A stretch of 64,000 nucleotides of DNA, taken from NCBI RefSeq assembly GCF_017742835.1, contig NZ_CP072392.1:2030385-2094384 (forward strand), written 5' to 3'. Each line of letters starts with the position of its first letter. Within the stretch, counting starts at the first letter, position 1. The DNA comes from Aquabacter sp. L1I39. Lineage in GTDB: Bacteria > Pseudomonadota > Alphaproteobacteria > Rhizobiales > Xanthobacteraceae. Positions 53,910 through 62,423 of this stretch are shown piece by piece. The notes under the pieces are model-generated. The model did no database searches. It had not been told where the DNA came from and worked only from the letters and a program-made list of their open reading frames with translations. The translations under genes were made by a program, and so were the position numbers.

Positions 53910-55088
53910 TCAACTCCCGGCGGTCACCGCCCCGTTGGCGCTTTTCACTTCCACCTTCGTGCCGCTGCGCAGCGCGAGCTGGCCCTCGGTGACCACCACC
54001 TCGCCGCCCTTCAATCCCGCCGTCACCACCGCCTGACCGTCCACCGTGCGCGAGATCTTCACGGGGACCACGGCGGCGGTGTTGTTCTCCACCACGAACA
54101 CGAAGGTGCCATTCTGGCCGCTCTGGATCGCCTCGGCCGGCACCGCCACCATGTTCGGCTCCATCCGCAGCGTGACGGTGACGTCGCCAAGCGTGCCCGG
54201 CCAAAGCCGCTCGTCGGCATTGGGGAAGAGCGCCCGCACCATCAAGGTGCCGGTCTGGGGATCGACGGTGTTGTCGAGCGCCACCACCTTGCCGCCGGTC
54301 ACCTGCTCGTCCCCGCCCTGGAGGCGGAACTGGACCTCGGACGTGCCCATGGTGGCGCGCAATTCGCCCAGATAGCGCTCCGGCACCCCGAAGGCGACGT
54401 AAATGGGCTTGATCTGGCGCACGGTGGCCATGGTGTCGTCCACCCGGATCACCGCGCCGGGACGCACACCGGCAACGCCCACGCGACCGGTGACGGGCGC
54501 CTTGATCTCATAATAGGAGCGCTGGACGCGCAGCGATTGCAGATTGGCCTCGTCCTGCTGGACCACTGCCTTCTGGACGTCGGCGGTGGTCTTGGCGTCC
54601 TCCACCTGGACCTGGGAGACCGCGTTTCGGGCCAGCAGGCCGGAATAGCGGTCCACATCGCGCTGCGCCTTCTCCAGTTGCGCCTTGTCCCGGGACAAGG
54701 TCGCCTCTGCCTGGAGGATCTGGGCGTCGATGTCACGGGAATCGAGCACGAACAGCACGTCGCCCTCGCGCACGGCGGCGCCGTCCTCGAACTTCACCGC
54801 ATCCACCCGGCTTGCCACCCGCGTGCGGATGGTGACGGAGATCATGGGCTCGACAGTGCCCAGCGCCTCCACCCGCAGCGGCATGGCCTTGCGCACGGCG
54901 GTCGCCACCAGCACCGGCACGCCGCGCGTCTGGGGCGGGGCGGCAGCTGTGGTGCCGCCCTTCTTCCAGGGAAGGAACTTGTCCGGCACCAGGCCCTGGG
55001 ACCAGGCCCAGCCTCCGCCCGCAAGCACGGCCATGACGATCACGGCCATTAGGGGCCGCAGGCCCCGCGATGCCTTCCCCGCCGACAT
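53910..55088 (-). CDS. RND efflux periplasmic adaptor (MdtA-like)
   Basis: Membrane-fusion protein linking the RND pump to an outer-membrane channel. The 392-residue protein has an N-terminal anchor (MAVIVMAVLAGGGWAW), then the barrel-sandwich hybrid lipoyl region (VEALGTVEPMISVTIRTRVA and, after the hairpin, YYEIKAPVTGRVGVAGVRPG), an alpha-helical hairpin (about 120-180), beta-barrel and membrane-proximal domains. The ATG at 55088 has GAGG just upstream. It is first in a two-gene operon with the transporter. No regulator gene is adjacent. Confidence 0.93.
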   Translation of the reverse strand: MSAGKASRGLRPLMAVIVMAVLAGGGWAWSQGLVPDKFLPWKKGGTTAAAPPQTRGVPVLVATAVRKAMPLRVEALGTVEPMISVTIRTRVASRVDAVKFEDGAAVREGDVLFVLDSRDIDAQILQAEATLSRDKAQLEKAQRDVDRYSGLLARNAVSQVQVEDAKTTADVQKAVVQQDEANLQSLRVQRSYYEIKAPVTGRVGVAGVRPGAVIRVDDTMATVRQIKPIYVAFGVPERYLGELRATMGTSEVQFRLQGGDEQVTGGKVVALDNTVDPQTGTLMVRALFPNADERLWPGTLGDVTVTLRMEPNMVAVPAEAIQSGQNGTFVFVVENNTAAVVPVKISRTVDGQAVVTAGLKGGEVVVTEGQLALRSGTKVEVKSANGAVTAGS

Positions 55089-55232
55089 AAATCCTCGCGT
55101 CACATGTCCGGGATCGCATGGGACAGATGCCCTGCCCCATGCTGAAATGAACGTTACACGCACCCGATGGCACTGGCGATCACGTTGTCGGGGGGTAATG
55201 CGTTGATTTTTTGTTTCCCTAGCGGCAAAATA

Positions 55233-56444
55233 CTACCGATAATTGTGCAACGCACCACTCAACCGCTCCAGGGCGCCGTCCAGGGTCGCATCGCGCTTTG
55301 CAAAGCAGAAGCGCACGACGGAACGCACCGCGTCCTCGGCATAGAAAGCGGACACCGGAATGGCCGCAACGCCGTGGGTCTTCACCAGATCCAGGCAAAA
55401 GGCCTCGTCGTCGAGCTTCGGGTCGAGGGCGGCGAGGTCCACCGAGAGGAAATAGGTGCCAGCACTGGGCAGCACGTCGAAGCCGAGAGCGGAAAGGCCG
55501 CCCGCCAGCCGGTCGCGCGCCCGCTGCAGATCGGCCCGCATGCCCTCGAAATAGGCATCCTCCTTGCCGAGCCCGTAGGCGACCGCGCTCTGGAGGTTGG
55601 GCGGAGTGGTGAAGGTGAGGAACTGGTGCGCCTTGGCCAGCACCTTCATGATGGGCGGGGCGGCGCAGACCATGCCCACCTTCCATCCCGTCATGCCGAA
55701 GATCTTGCCGGCAGAGCCGATCTTCACCGTGCGCTCCCGCATGCCCGGCAGGGCCATGAGGGGCCGGTGGCGGCGGCCGTCGAACACGATGTGCTCCCAC
55801 ACCTCGTCGCACACCGCAAAGGCATCGAAGCGCACGCAGAACTCCGCCAGAAGCTGCATTTCGGCGTCCGAATGGACGATGCCGGTGGGGTTTTGCGGAT
55901 TGTTGAAGAGCACCAGCTTGGTGCGCGGCGAGAACACCTTTTCCAGCTTCTCCGCCGTGATGCGCCAGGAGGGCGGCTCCAGGCGCACCAGGCGCGCAAT
56001 GCCGCCGGCGCGCTGCACCAGCGGGAGATAGGCGTCATAAAGCGGCTGGAACAGCACCACCTCGTCGCCCGGCTCGATGAGCGCGAAGAGCGCGCCGGCC
56101 AAGGCCTCCGTGGCGCCCGAGGTGATCATCACCTCGCTGTCGGGGTCCAGGCTCAGGCCCTGCCAGTGGCGATAATGGTCGGCCACCGCCCGGCGCAGTT
56201 CCGGCAGGCCCATCATGGGGGGATACTGGTTCCACCCCTCGACCACCGCCTCGGCCGCCTTGGCCCGCACATCCGCCGGACCCGGATCGTCCGGGAAGCC
56301 CTGGCCCAGATTGATGGCCTCGTGGGTGCGGGCCAGACCGGACATCACCTCGAAGATGGTGGTGGGCAGGCCGGAATAGACGGGATTGAAGCTGCGGGCC
56401 GGCGCGGGCGCGGCGGAACGGGGGGCGGTGAGGATATCGGTCAT
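55233..56444 (-). CDS. PLP-dependent aminotransferase (YbdL/KAT-like)
   Basis: A 403-residue class I aminotransferase. The PLP lysine is Lys247 in IGSAGKIFGMTGWKVG; NNPQNPTG (181-188) and CDEVWEHIVF complete the cofactor site. INLGQGFPDDPGP and GWNQYPPMMG resemble methionine/kynurenine aminotransferases (YbdL, KAT) rather than AspC. The ATG at 56444 is supported by family alignment; upstream codons are not conserved. Isolated gene, so substrate is undetermined. Confidence 0.87.
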   Translation of the reverse strand: MTDILTAPRSAAPAPARSFNPVYSGLPTTIFEVMSGLARTHEAINLGQGFPDDPGPADVRAKAAEAVVEGWNQYPPMMGLPELRRAVADHYRHWQGLSLDPDSEVMITSGATEALAGALFALIEPGDEVVLFQPLYDAYLPLVQRAGGIARLVRLEPPSWRITAEKLEKVFSPRTKLVLFNNPQNPTGIVHSDAEMQLLAEFCVRFDAFAVCDEVWEHIVFDGRRHRPLMALPGMRERTVKIGSAGKIFGMTGWKVGMVCAAPPIMKVLAKAHQFLTFTTPPNLQSAVAYGLGKEDAYFEGMRADLQRARDRLAGGLSALGFDVLPSAGTYFLSVDLAALDPKLDDEAFCLDLVKTHGVAAIPVSAFYAEDAVRSVVRFCFAKRDATLDGALERLSGALHNYR

Positions 56445-56527
56445 TGCACTCGGGCTCGTGTCGCCCCCCTCATAGAACCGGAACCGCGCCAATAGAAGGG
56501 CCGGAAGGGCCAAGAGCGCCCCGCGCC

Positions 56528-56827
56528 TCAGGCCGAACGCACCTCCGGGCCGGCCAGCGGGGCGAGAGCCGGGATCAGTTCCTCCTCGGTGACGGTGGCG
56601 AGCGGCTTCAGGAGCTTGGCCGCCTCGGTGCGCCGGCCGGGGCGCATGACCAGGATCACGGTCTCCGCGCCGCCGCAGGCCGGATCGCCGCAGGCGATCT
56701 CGGTGACGGAGACGGTGGCCTCCTCTTCCAGCTGGAGGATCTCGCGGATGCGATCGGCGAGTTTGCGGGCCGCATCCCGCGCCCCCTCCCCGCTCCCGCC
56801 GCGCCCACGCATGAAGAAACGCGCCAT
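56528..56827 (-). CDS. Small conserved-looking protein with Cys pair (99 residues)
   Basis: A 99-residue protein: a Gly-rich basic N-terminus (ARFFMRGRGGSGEG), a helix (AARKLADRIREILQLEE) and a compact domain with SVTEIACGDPACGGAETVIL that has two cysteines five residues apart, then VTEEELIPAL. GGAG 7 nt before the ATG at 56827 supports the start. Similar short proteins with a Cys-x-Asp-Pro-x-Cys pattern occur in Rhizobiales, but I know no function. It starts 37 bp after the K+/H+ antiporter stop, so it is probably in that operon. Confidence 0.7.
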   Translation of the reverse strand: MARFFMRGRGGSGEGARDAARKLADRIREILQLEEEATVSVTEIACGDPACGGAETVILVMRPGRRTEAAKLLKPLATVTEEELIPALAPLAGPEVRSA

Positions 56828-56864
56828 CTTTCTCTCCGTTCGCCCACCCGGCCCCGCGCCCGTT

Positions 56865-58649
56865 TCACACCGGACCACGCACCACGGGACGCCGCAAGCG
56901 CAGGCGCGTCGCCAGGCGCCGGAACCCGAAGGGCGGCACCTCCCCGTCCAGTTGCTCGAAATGCAGGGCGGCCTGGGTCACCCGCCCGCCATCCACCGAG
57001 CGCACCTCGAGCACCGCATGGCCGAGCGCGATGCGCATGCCGCGTGCCGGGCGCTCATCGGCGCGGTCGGCAAAGGCATCCGCAATTGTCATGGGCCGCT
57101 CGGTGTCGCTGACCGGCAGCCCGTAAAGGTCGGCCACGTCGCCCATGCGCACATCGCCCGCGAACGGGAAGGCGGTATCGTCCGCCCACACCATTTCCTC
57201 CTCCACGAAGAAACGGTCAAGCTGGTGCACCCGGCGCGGCGGGGCGAGGATATAGACATAGTCTCCCGTAACCAGCGCTCCCGCCTCCTCCGCGCTCAGG
57301 ATGCGCTTGTCGCGCACCACCAGCACCAGCCGGGCCCAGTCGGGCAGCAAGGCGGAACTGATGGCCAGCGTCTTGGCGGTAACAGGATAGCCGACCAGTT
57401 CGTGCTCGGTCTGGCCCGGCAGGTCGATCTCGAACCGTTGCGGATCGCGCATGGGCTCCGCCAGCGCCACATTCAGGCGCCGGGCCGCCATCACCAGCGT
57501 GGCGCCATGCAGCAGCAGGGAGGCGAGGACCACGATGAAGGCGGTGTTGAAATAGATCTGCGCCGCCGGCAGGTGCGCCAGCATGGGTATGGTGGCGAGG
57601 AAGATGGACACCGCGCCCCGCAGCCCCGCCCAGGAGATGAAGGCCTTCTCCCGCACGGAAAAGCCGAAAGGCGCGAGGCATGCGAACACCGCCGCCGGAC
57701 GCCCCACCAGGAACAGGAAGGCGGCGATGGCGAGCCCGGGGATCACGGCCTCCGCCAGCTTGTGGGGCGTCACCAGCAAGCCCAGCATGGTGAACATGAC
57801 GATCTGGCACAGCCAGCTTACCGTATCGTGGAACGAGATGATGCCCGCGAGCCCGCGCACCGGCCGGTTGCCCAGCACGAGCCCGGCCAGATAGACCGCC
57901 AGGAAGCCCGAGCCATGCAGCATGGCGGTGGCGGCGAACAGCAGCACGGCGGAGGACACCACCATGACCGGCTGCAGCGAGCCCGGCAGTTCCACCCGGT
58001 TGAGGAAGACCGATAGCAAATAGCCGCCCGCGACGCCCACCGCCGTGCCGATGGCCAGTTCGCGCAACACGCCAACGCCCATGGTCCAGCCGGGATTGGC
58101 GGCGCCGGACGAGATCAGTTCCACCAGGATGACCGTCATGACCACGGCCGCCGGGTCGTTGGTGGCCGATTCCACCTCGATCACGGCGCCCACGCGCCGG
58201 CCGAGCTTCAGGCCTTGCGCGCGCACCAGGAACAGGACGGCGGCGGCATCGGTGGAGGCGACGATGGCCCCCACCAGCAGCGCCTGGAGCGGCGAAAGGC
58301 TGAACAGCCAGGCCGCCGGGAACGCCACCAGGACGGCGGTCAGCAGCACCCCCACCGTGGACAGGAGGAAGGCGGGCACCACCGCCCCGCGCATGCTGGA
58401 GGCCCGCATCCGCAGGCCGCCGTCGAACAGGATCACCGCCAGCGAGGCCGAGCCCACCATATAGGTGGCCCAATAATCGGAAAATTGGATGCCGCCCAGC
58501 CCGTCCTCGCCGGCGACGATGCCCACCAGCAGGAAGACCAGCAGGATGGGCGCGCCGAAGCGCGCCGCCACCAGGCTGGAGACCGTGCCCGCCACCACCA
58601 GGGCGGCGCACACCAGCAGGATCAGGTTCGTCAGGAACACCGCATCCAT
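56865..58649 (-). CDS. Potassium/proton antiporter, CPA1 family (NhaP2/CvrA-like)
   Basis: A 594-residue cation:proton antiporter. About twelve to thirteen helices (1-390) contain the ion-binding motif ESATNDPAAVVMTVI. After the membrane domain come a TrkA-C (RCK-type) regulatory segment (about 400-480, LAISSALLPDWARLVLVVR, GDYVYILAPPRRV) and a CorC/HlyC-like domain (about 500-575, GDVADLYGLPVSDTERPMTI), the architecture of NhaP2/CvrA potassium antiporters. These regulatory domains suggest control by ligand or ionic strength. The ATG at 58649 begins the first helix. The 99-residue protein gene follows closely. Confidence 0.92.
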   Translation of the reverse strand: MDAVFLTNLILLVCAALVVAGTVSSLVAARFGAPILLVFLLVGIVAGEDGLGGIQFSDYWATYMVGSASLAVILFDGGLRMRASSMRGAVVPAFLLSTVGVLLTAVLVAFPAAWLFSLSPLQALLVGAIVASTDAAAVLFLVRAQGLKLGRRVGAVIEVESATNDPAAVVMTVILVELISSGAANPGWTMGVGVLRELAIGTAVGVAGGYLLSVFLNRVELPGSLQPVMVVSSAVLLFAATAMLHGSGFLAVYLAGLVLGNRPVRGLAGIISFHDTVSWLCQIVMFTMLGLLVTPHKLAEAVIPGLAIAAFLFLVGRPAAVFACLAPFGFSVREKAFISWAGLRGAVSIFLATIPMLAHLPAAQIYFNTAFIVVLASLLLHGATLVMAARRLNVALAEPMRDPQRFEIDLPGQTEHELVGYPVTAKTLAISSALLPDWARLVLVVRDKRILSAEEAGALVTGDYVYILAPPRRVHQLDRFFVEEEMVWADDTAFPFAGDVRMGDVADLYGLPVSDTERPMTIADAFADRADERPARGMRIALGHAVLEVRSVDGGRVTQAALHFEQLDGEVPPFGFRRLATRLRLRRPVVRGPV

Positions 58650-58797
58650 TCCCGCTTCGTTCCTCCTGCCAGCTGAACCACATGGTCAATTAATCACTGT
58701 AGCCGTTCCGGATCGCGGGGCGTATCGTCCCGCAATGTTCAAGCAGCCTGAATGCGTTCCGCGGGGGAGCGCGGCTGTGCGAACGGAGACAAGAGCC

Positions 58798-59067
58798 ATG
58801 AATATGGCCCCCACGGCTTATGCCTATCTGGTGCGAGCATGCGTTCGCACATCGTCCGGAGCCCTGTTCCAGGAGCCGGACACCATCTGCTTCGACCTGG
58901 ATCTGGCGCTGGCCATGGCGGAAATGGATCGTCTCCATGCGGCCGGTCTCGCCGTTTATGCCATTGATGCGGACGGCGCACCCCTTGCCGAACGGCCCGT
59001 GGTGAGTCACGGCATTCCTCTGCCGCCCGACCTTGCGGCCGGATGGGCCTGCCGCGGCCGGGCCTGA
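58798..59067 (+). CDS. Uncharacterised small protein (89 residues)
   Basis: An 89-residue acidic protein with GGAG 9 nt before the ATG at 58798. It reads MNMAPTAYAYLVRACVRTSS, then a helix (DLDLALAMAEMDRLHAAG), a strand (AVYAIDADGAPLAERPV) and a Pro-rich end. No signal peptide or membrane segment. I do not recognise a family. Codon bias and the ribosome binding site favour a real gene; isolation between two opposed genes gives no functional hint. Confidence 0.55.
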   Translation: MNMAPTAYAYLVRACVRTSSGALFQEPDTICFDLDLALAMAEMDRLHAAGLAVYAIDADGAPLAERPVVSHGIPLPPDLAAGWACRGRA

Positions 59068-59084
59068 CAGCGCCACCCTTTCCC

Positions 59085-59291
59085 TCACATCCGCGACGTG
59101 ACGAACGCGACCGCTTCCGCCGGGGAGGCGACGCGGATCAGCTTGACGTCCTTGCTGCCGCAGAGGTCGCAGCGCAGGCGCGCGCCCTGAGCGGCCCCGG
59201 CCGCGTCGGCGGGCCTCGGCAGGTAAACGTCGGCGGGAGCCAGACCTATGATGGATTTCCGGCGGCAGCGGGAGCATTCGGCGCAGAGCAT
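59085..59291 (-). CDS. Small zinc-ribbon-like protein (68 residues)
   Basis: A 68-residue protein with two Cys-x2-Cys knuckles: CAECSRCRRKS at the N-terminus and LRCDLCGSKDVKLIRV in the middle, the layout of a treble-clef or zinc-ribbon fold. The C-terminal helix is ASPAEAVAFVTSRM. Function is unknown; a nucleic-acid or protein-binding role is typical for such ribbons. It converges on the 89-residue gene with 17 bp between stops. Confidence 0.62.
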   Translation of the reverse strand: MLCAECSRCRRKSIIGLAPADVYLPRPADAAGAAQGARLRCDLCGSKDVKLIRVASPAEAVAFVTSRM

Positions 59292-59477
59292 GCGTCATCA
59301 AGCGGGGCAAAGTTGCGCACAATGAGGCGAGCGGCCGCAGAACGCGGAAAAGGACGGCGCCCCGCACAGTCTTGGCGGAAAGGGCGTGGATCTGGAGCCG
59401 GGCGACGCCCATCCCGCAGTGCAACATGATCCGAGCTATGCTAGAAGGCGGCACTTGCAACATGCGCCGGACTTTGC

Positions 59478-59978
59478 ATGGCCCTGGAGATCGAACGGAA
59501 GTTCCTCGTCGCGAACGATGATTGGCGCGCGAGCGCGGGCGTGGGGGAAATGTTCACGGAGGGCCTGCTGGCCCGGATGGCGCGGGGGAAAGTCCGCATC
59601 CGCCGCAGCGCGCAGATCGCCTGGATCACGGTGAAGGGGCCCAAGCAAGGCATCAGCCGCGCCGAGTTCGAATATGCCATTCCGGTGGCCGATGCGGACC
59701 AGATGCTGGCGGACCTGTGCAATGGCCCCCTGATCGAGAAGACGCGCTTCCGCATTCCCCATGACGACGTGGTGTGGGAAGTGGACGAGTTCGCCGGCGC
59801 GCTGACCGGTCTCGTCATCGCGGAAGTGGAACTGCGCACCGACGACCAACCCTTCCGCCTTCCCGCCTGGGTTGGACGGGAGGTCACCGCCGATGCCAAT
59901 TTCAGCAGCGCCGCCCTGATCCGCCGCATCACCCTGGCGGCCGGCCCGTGTCTGCGGGACGTGAGCGCCGGCCACTGA
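59478..59978 (+). CDS. CYTH-domain protein (triphosphate tunnel family)
   Basis: A 166-residue CYTH (CyaB-thiamine triphosphatase) protein. The defining ExExK motif is at Glu4-Glu6-Lys8 in MALEIERKFLV, followed by alternating charged strands: KVRIRRS, AWITVKGP, ISRAEFEYAIP, EKTRFRIP, WEVDEFAGALTGLVIAEVEL. These line a metal- and phosphate-binding tunnel. Bacterial members hydrolyse inorganic triphosphate or thiamine triphosphate; the specific substrate is unknown. Length is normal for the short bacterial type. Confidence 0.92.
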   Translation: MALEIERKFLVANDDWRASAGVGEMFTEGLLARMARGKVRIRRSAQIAWITVKGPKQGISRAEFEYAIPVADADQMLADLCNGPLIEKTRFRIPHDDVVWEVDEFAGALTGLVIAEVELRTDDQPFRLPAWVGREVTADANFSSAALIRRITLAAGPCLRDVSAGH

Positions 59979-60445
59979 GCGACCGCGCCACCCTTTGGAC
60001 GCCGGGCGCGGCCGCCGGAATCGCATCCGATCTGGCGGCTTTGCCCCGTGTGCGGGGACGTGCGGACCAGCAGGCGGACCGCCCGCCCCCCAGCGATCCG
60101 ACGCGCACCGGGACACGCCGCGCAGGGTCCCAGCCCTGACCGCGCCGACCGGTGCCGTTTCGCTGAAGCCACGGCAAAAAGGGCCGGCGATCCAAGGCTT
60201 TGGCCAGAACCGCGTCCGTGCGCCGGGATCGCCGCGTCCGGCCGCCCGCCGCCCTTGCCGGCGTTGCCCCTCATACCGCCTCCCGCCTTAGACGCGTGCA
60301 GCCCCAAGGCGCCCTTCGCGCACCCATGCCCCGCCCTCCCCCGCCGCGCTTCCTCCAAAACGGCAGGATCCCGCCTTGCTCGCGGCCGCCTGCCGCTGCC
60401 ACACCTGAACAGGCGCGCAGGGGCGTGAGTTGTGGGGTCAGGGCG
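59979..60445. other. Intergenic region upstream of rfbF, 467 bp
   Basis: Gene-free. Open frames here lack ribosome binding sites and family resemblance; the one continuing into rfbF is an upstream extension of that gene. Very GC-rich with several short local hairpins. I found no clear promoter, although the rfbF promoter must lie here. Confidence 0.5.
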
Positions 60446-61219
60446 ATGAAGGCGGTGATACTGGCCGGCGGGTTCGGGACGCGGCTGAGCGAAGAGACGC
60501 TCACCCGGCCCAAGCCCATGGTCGAGATCGGTGGCCATCCGATCCTCTGGCACATCATGAAGATCTATTCCCACCACGGGATCAACGACTTCGTGATCTG
60601 CCTTGGTTACAAGGGCTACATGATCAAGGAATACTTCATCAATTACGCCCAGCACATGTCGGACCTGACGGTCAACCTTCGCAGCGGCACGGTGGACGTT
60701 CACCGCAATGATGCCGAGCCCTGGTCGATCTCCCTGGTGGACACCGGGGAGAGCACCATGACCGGCGGCCGGCTGCGCCGCGTCCTGCCCTATGTGAAGG
60801 ACGATACCTTCTGCCTCACCTATGGGGACGGCGTCGCTGACGTGGACATCACGCGGTCCATCGCCTTCCACAAGGCCCATGGGGGCCTTGCCACGGTCAC
60901 CGCCACCTATCCGCCCAAGCGCTTCGGCTATCTGGAGATCGTCGAGGGCGACGTGCGCACCTTCCGGGAAAAGCCGGACGGCGAAGGCGGCTTCATCAAT
61001 GGCGGCTTCTTCGTGCTGAACCGGGACGTGGAGCGCTATCTGGGCAATGACGACGCCACGCCCTGGGAGCGCGAGCCGCTGGAAGGGCTGGCACGGGACG
61101 GTCAGCTCCACGCTTATGAACATACCGGCTTCTGGCAACCCATGGACACCCTGCGCGACAAGGTCCAGTTGGAGGATTTGTGGGCCAGCGGCAGGGCGCC
61201 CTGGAAGGTGTGGGGGTGA
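60446..61219 (+). CDS. rfbF: Glucose-1-phosphate cytidylyltransferase
   Basis: Makes CDP-glucose from CTP and glucose-1-phosphate, the first step to CDP-3,6-dideoxyhexoses and related sugars. The 257-residue length is exactly typical. Signatures are MKAVILAGGFGTRLSEETLT, RPKPMVEIGGHPILWHIMK, DFVICLGYKGYMIKEYFINY, LTYGDGVADVDI and the C-terminal HTGFWQPMDTLRDK. The ATG at 60446 is the family start. Its stop overlaps the rfbG start by one base (TGATG). Confidence 0.96.
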   Translation: MKAVILAGGFGTRLSEETLTRPKPMVEIGGHPILWHIMKIYSHHGINDFVICLGYKGYMIKEYFINYAQHMSDLTVNLRSGTVDVHRNDAEPWSISLVDTGESTMTGGRLRRVLPYVKDDTFCLTYGDGVADVDITRSIAFHKAHGGLATVTATYPPKRFGYLEIVEGDVRTFREKPDGEGGFINGGFFVLNRDVERYLGNDDATPWEREPLEGLARDGQLHAYEHTGFWQPMDTLRDKVQLEDLWASGRAPWKVWG

Positions 61220-62310
61220 TGGTTCCCGGCTTCTGGCGTGGCCGCCGCGTTCTGGTCACCGGCCATACGGGCTTCAAGGGGGCATGGCTCGCCGCCTGGC
61301 TGGCCCGCATGGGCGCGGAGGTGACCGGTTATGCGCACGCCCCGGCGGGCGAACCGAACCTGTTCGCCCTGTGCCGGCTGGAGACGCGCATCCGCAGCGT
61401 CATCGGCGACATCAATGACCGTCCCCGCCTCGCACAGGCCATGGCGGATGCCCGGCCGGACATCGTGCTTCACCTCGCGGCCCAATCCCTGGTGCGCCCG
61501 TCCTACGAGGACCCCATCGGCACCTTCGCCACCAATGTGACGGGTGTCGTCACGCTGCTCGACGTGGTGCGCCGGACGCCGGGCATTGCGAGCGTGGTCG
61601 TCGTCACCAGCGACAAGTGCTACGATAACCGGGAATGGGTGTGGGGCTATCGGGAGGCGGACCGGCTTGGCGGCCGTGATCCCTACAGCGCCAGCAAGGG
61701 CTGCGCGGAGATCGCCGCCCAGTCCATGCAGCGCAGCTTCTTCAAGCCCTTCACGCCGCAGGGCCATTCCGCCCGCATCGCCACCGTACGGGCCGGCAAT
61801 GTGATCGGCGGCGGTGACTGGTCGGCCGACCGCCTGGTGCCGGACATCGTGCGCGGGTGCCTCGGCCCGGAGGGCGTGGTGCGGCTGCGCAATCCACAAT
61901 CGGTGCGGCCCTGGCAGCATGTGCTTGAGCCGCTCGGCGCCTATCTGATCCTCGCCGAGCGCCTCGCCACCGCGCCGGACGGAGTGGACGAGGCGTGGAA
62001 TATCGGCCCCGATCCGGGTGACGACCGTCCCGTGCGCGAGGTGGCGCAGGCCATGGCGCAAGCCCTTGGAGCAGGACGCATCGACATCGAGACACAGCCT
62101 CACGCGCCGCACGAGGCGCGCCTGTTGCGGCTCGACTGCGCCAAGGCCAAGTCCCAGCTGGGGTGGCATCCGCGCCTGCGCTTTGCCGACGCCATCCGCC
62201 TCACCGCCGACTGGTATGCCGCCTGGCACCGGGGCGCGGACATGGAGGCGATGACGCACGCGCAGATCGATGCCTATGCCGCCGCCCTGGAGGCACCGGC
62301 CTTCGGGTGA
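61219..62310 (+). CDS. rfbG: CDP-glucose 4,6-dehydratase
   Basis: NAD-dependent short-chain dehydrogenase that converts CDP-glucose to CDP-4-keto-6-deoxyglucose. The 363-residue protein has the nucleotide motif VLVTGHTGFKGAWLA (13-26), LAAQSLVRPSYEDPIGTFATNV, the Asp-Lys catalytic context VTSDKCYDNREWVWGY and the Tyr-x3-Lys pair in DPYSASKGCAE. ATG at 61219 overlaps the rfbF stop, so the genes are translationally coupled. The enzymes that would finish the sugar (rfbH/ascC type) are not in the window, so the end product is unknown; O-antigen or exopolysaccharide is the usual destination. Confidence 0.95.
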   Translation: MVPGFWRGRRVLVTGHTGFKGAWLAAWLARMGAEVTGYAHAPAGEPNLFALCRLETRIRSVIGDINDRPRLAQAMADARPDIVLHLAAQSLVRPSYEDPIGTFATNVTGVVTLLDVVRRTPGIASVVVVTSDKCYDNREWVWGYREADRLGGRDPYSASKGCAEIAAQSMQRSFFKPFTPQGHSARIATVRAGNVIGGGDWSADRLVPDIVRGCLGPEGVVRLRNPQSVRPWQHVLEPLGAYLILAERLATAPDGVDEAWNIGPDPGDDRPVREVAQAMAQALGAGRIDIETQPHAPHEARLLRLDCAKAKSQLGWHPRLRFADAIRLTADWYAAWHRGADMEAMTHAQIDAYAAALEAPAFG

Positions 62311-62373
62311 GGCGCGGCCGTCCGGCATCTGGTCGGTGAAGCGCCCCCCATCACTTTGAAAGACACGGATTCA

Positions 62374-62423
62374 CCGAGCAGACGGGATCGCATGGCGATC
62401 CCGTCTGCTCGGATGCGGCTCTA
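62374..62423. repeat. Palindromic intergenic repeat related to the element at 23203
   Basis: A perfect 18-bp stem (62374-62391 with 62395-62412) with a 3-nt loop, between the convergent rfbG and NUDIX genes. Read on the minus strand it begins TAGAGC at the NUDIX stop codon and continues with ATCCGAGCAGA, and just beyond the stem reads GGTGAATCC. The element at 23203 reads TAGAGC, then ATCCGATCAGA, stem, then GGTGAATC. The stem may also serve as a bidirectional terminator, though no T-run follows. Confidence 0.75.

Noticed and set aside
51825..55052. Open frame of over a thousand codons on the plus strand opposite the RND pump and adaptor genes
   Set aside because: Its translation is His/Gly/Arg/Asp-rich without any domain pattern, while the minus strand encodes two full-length, unmistakable RND components. 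GC-rich third positions create such antisense frames.
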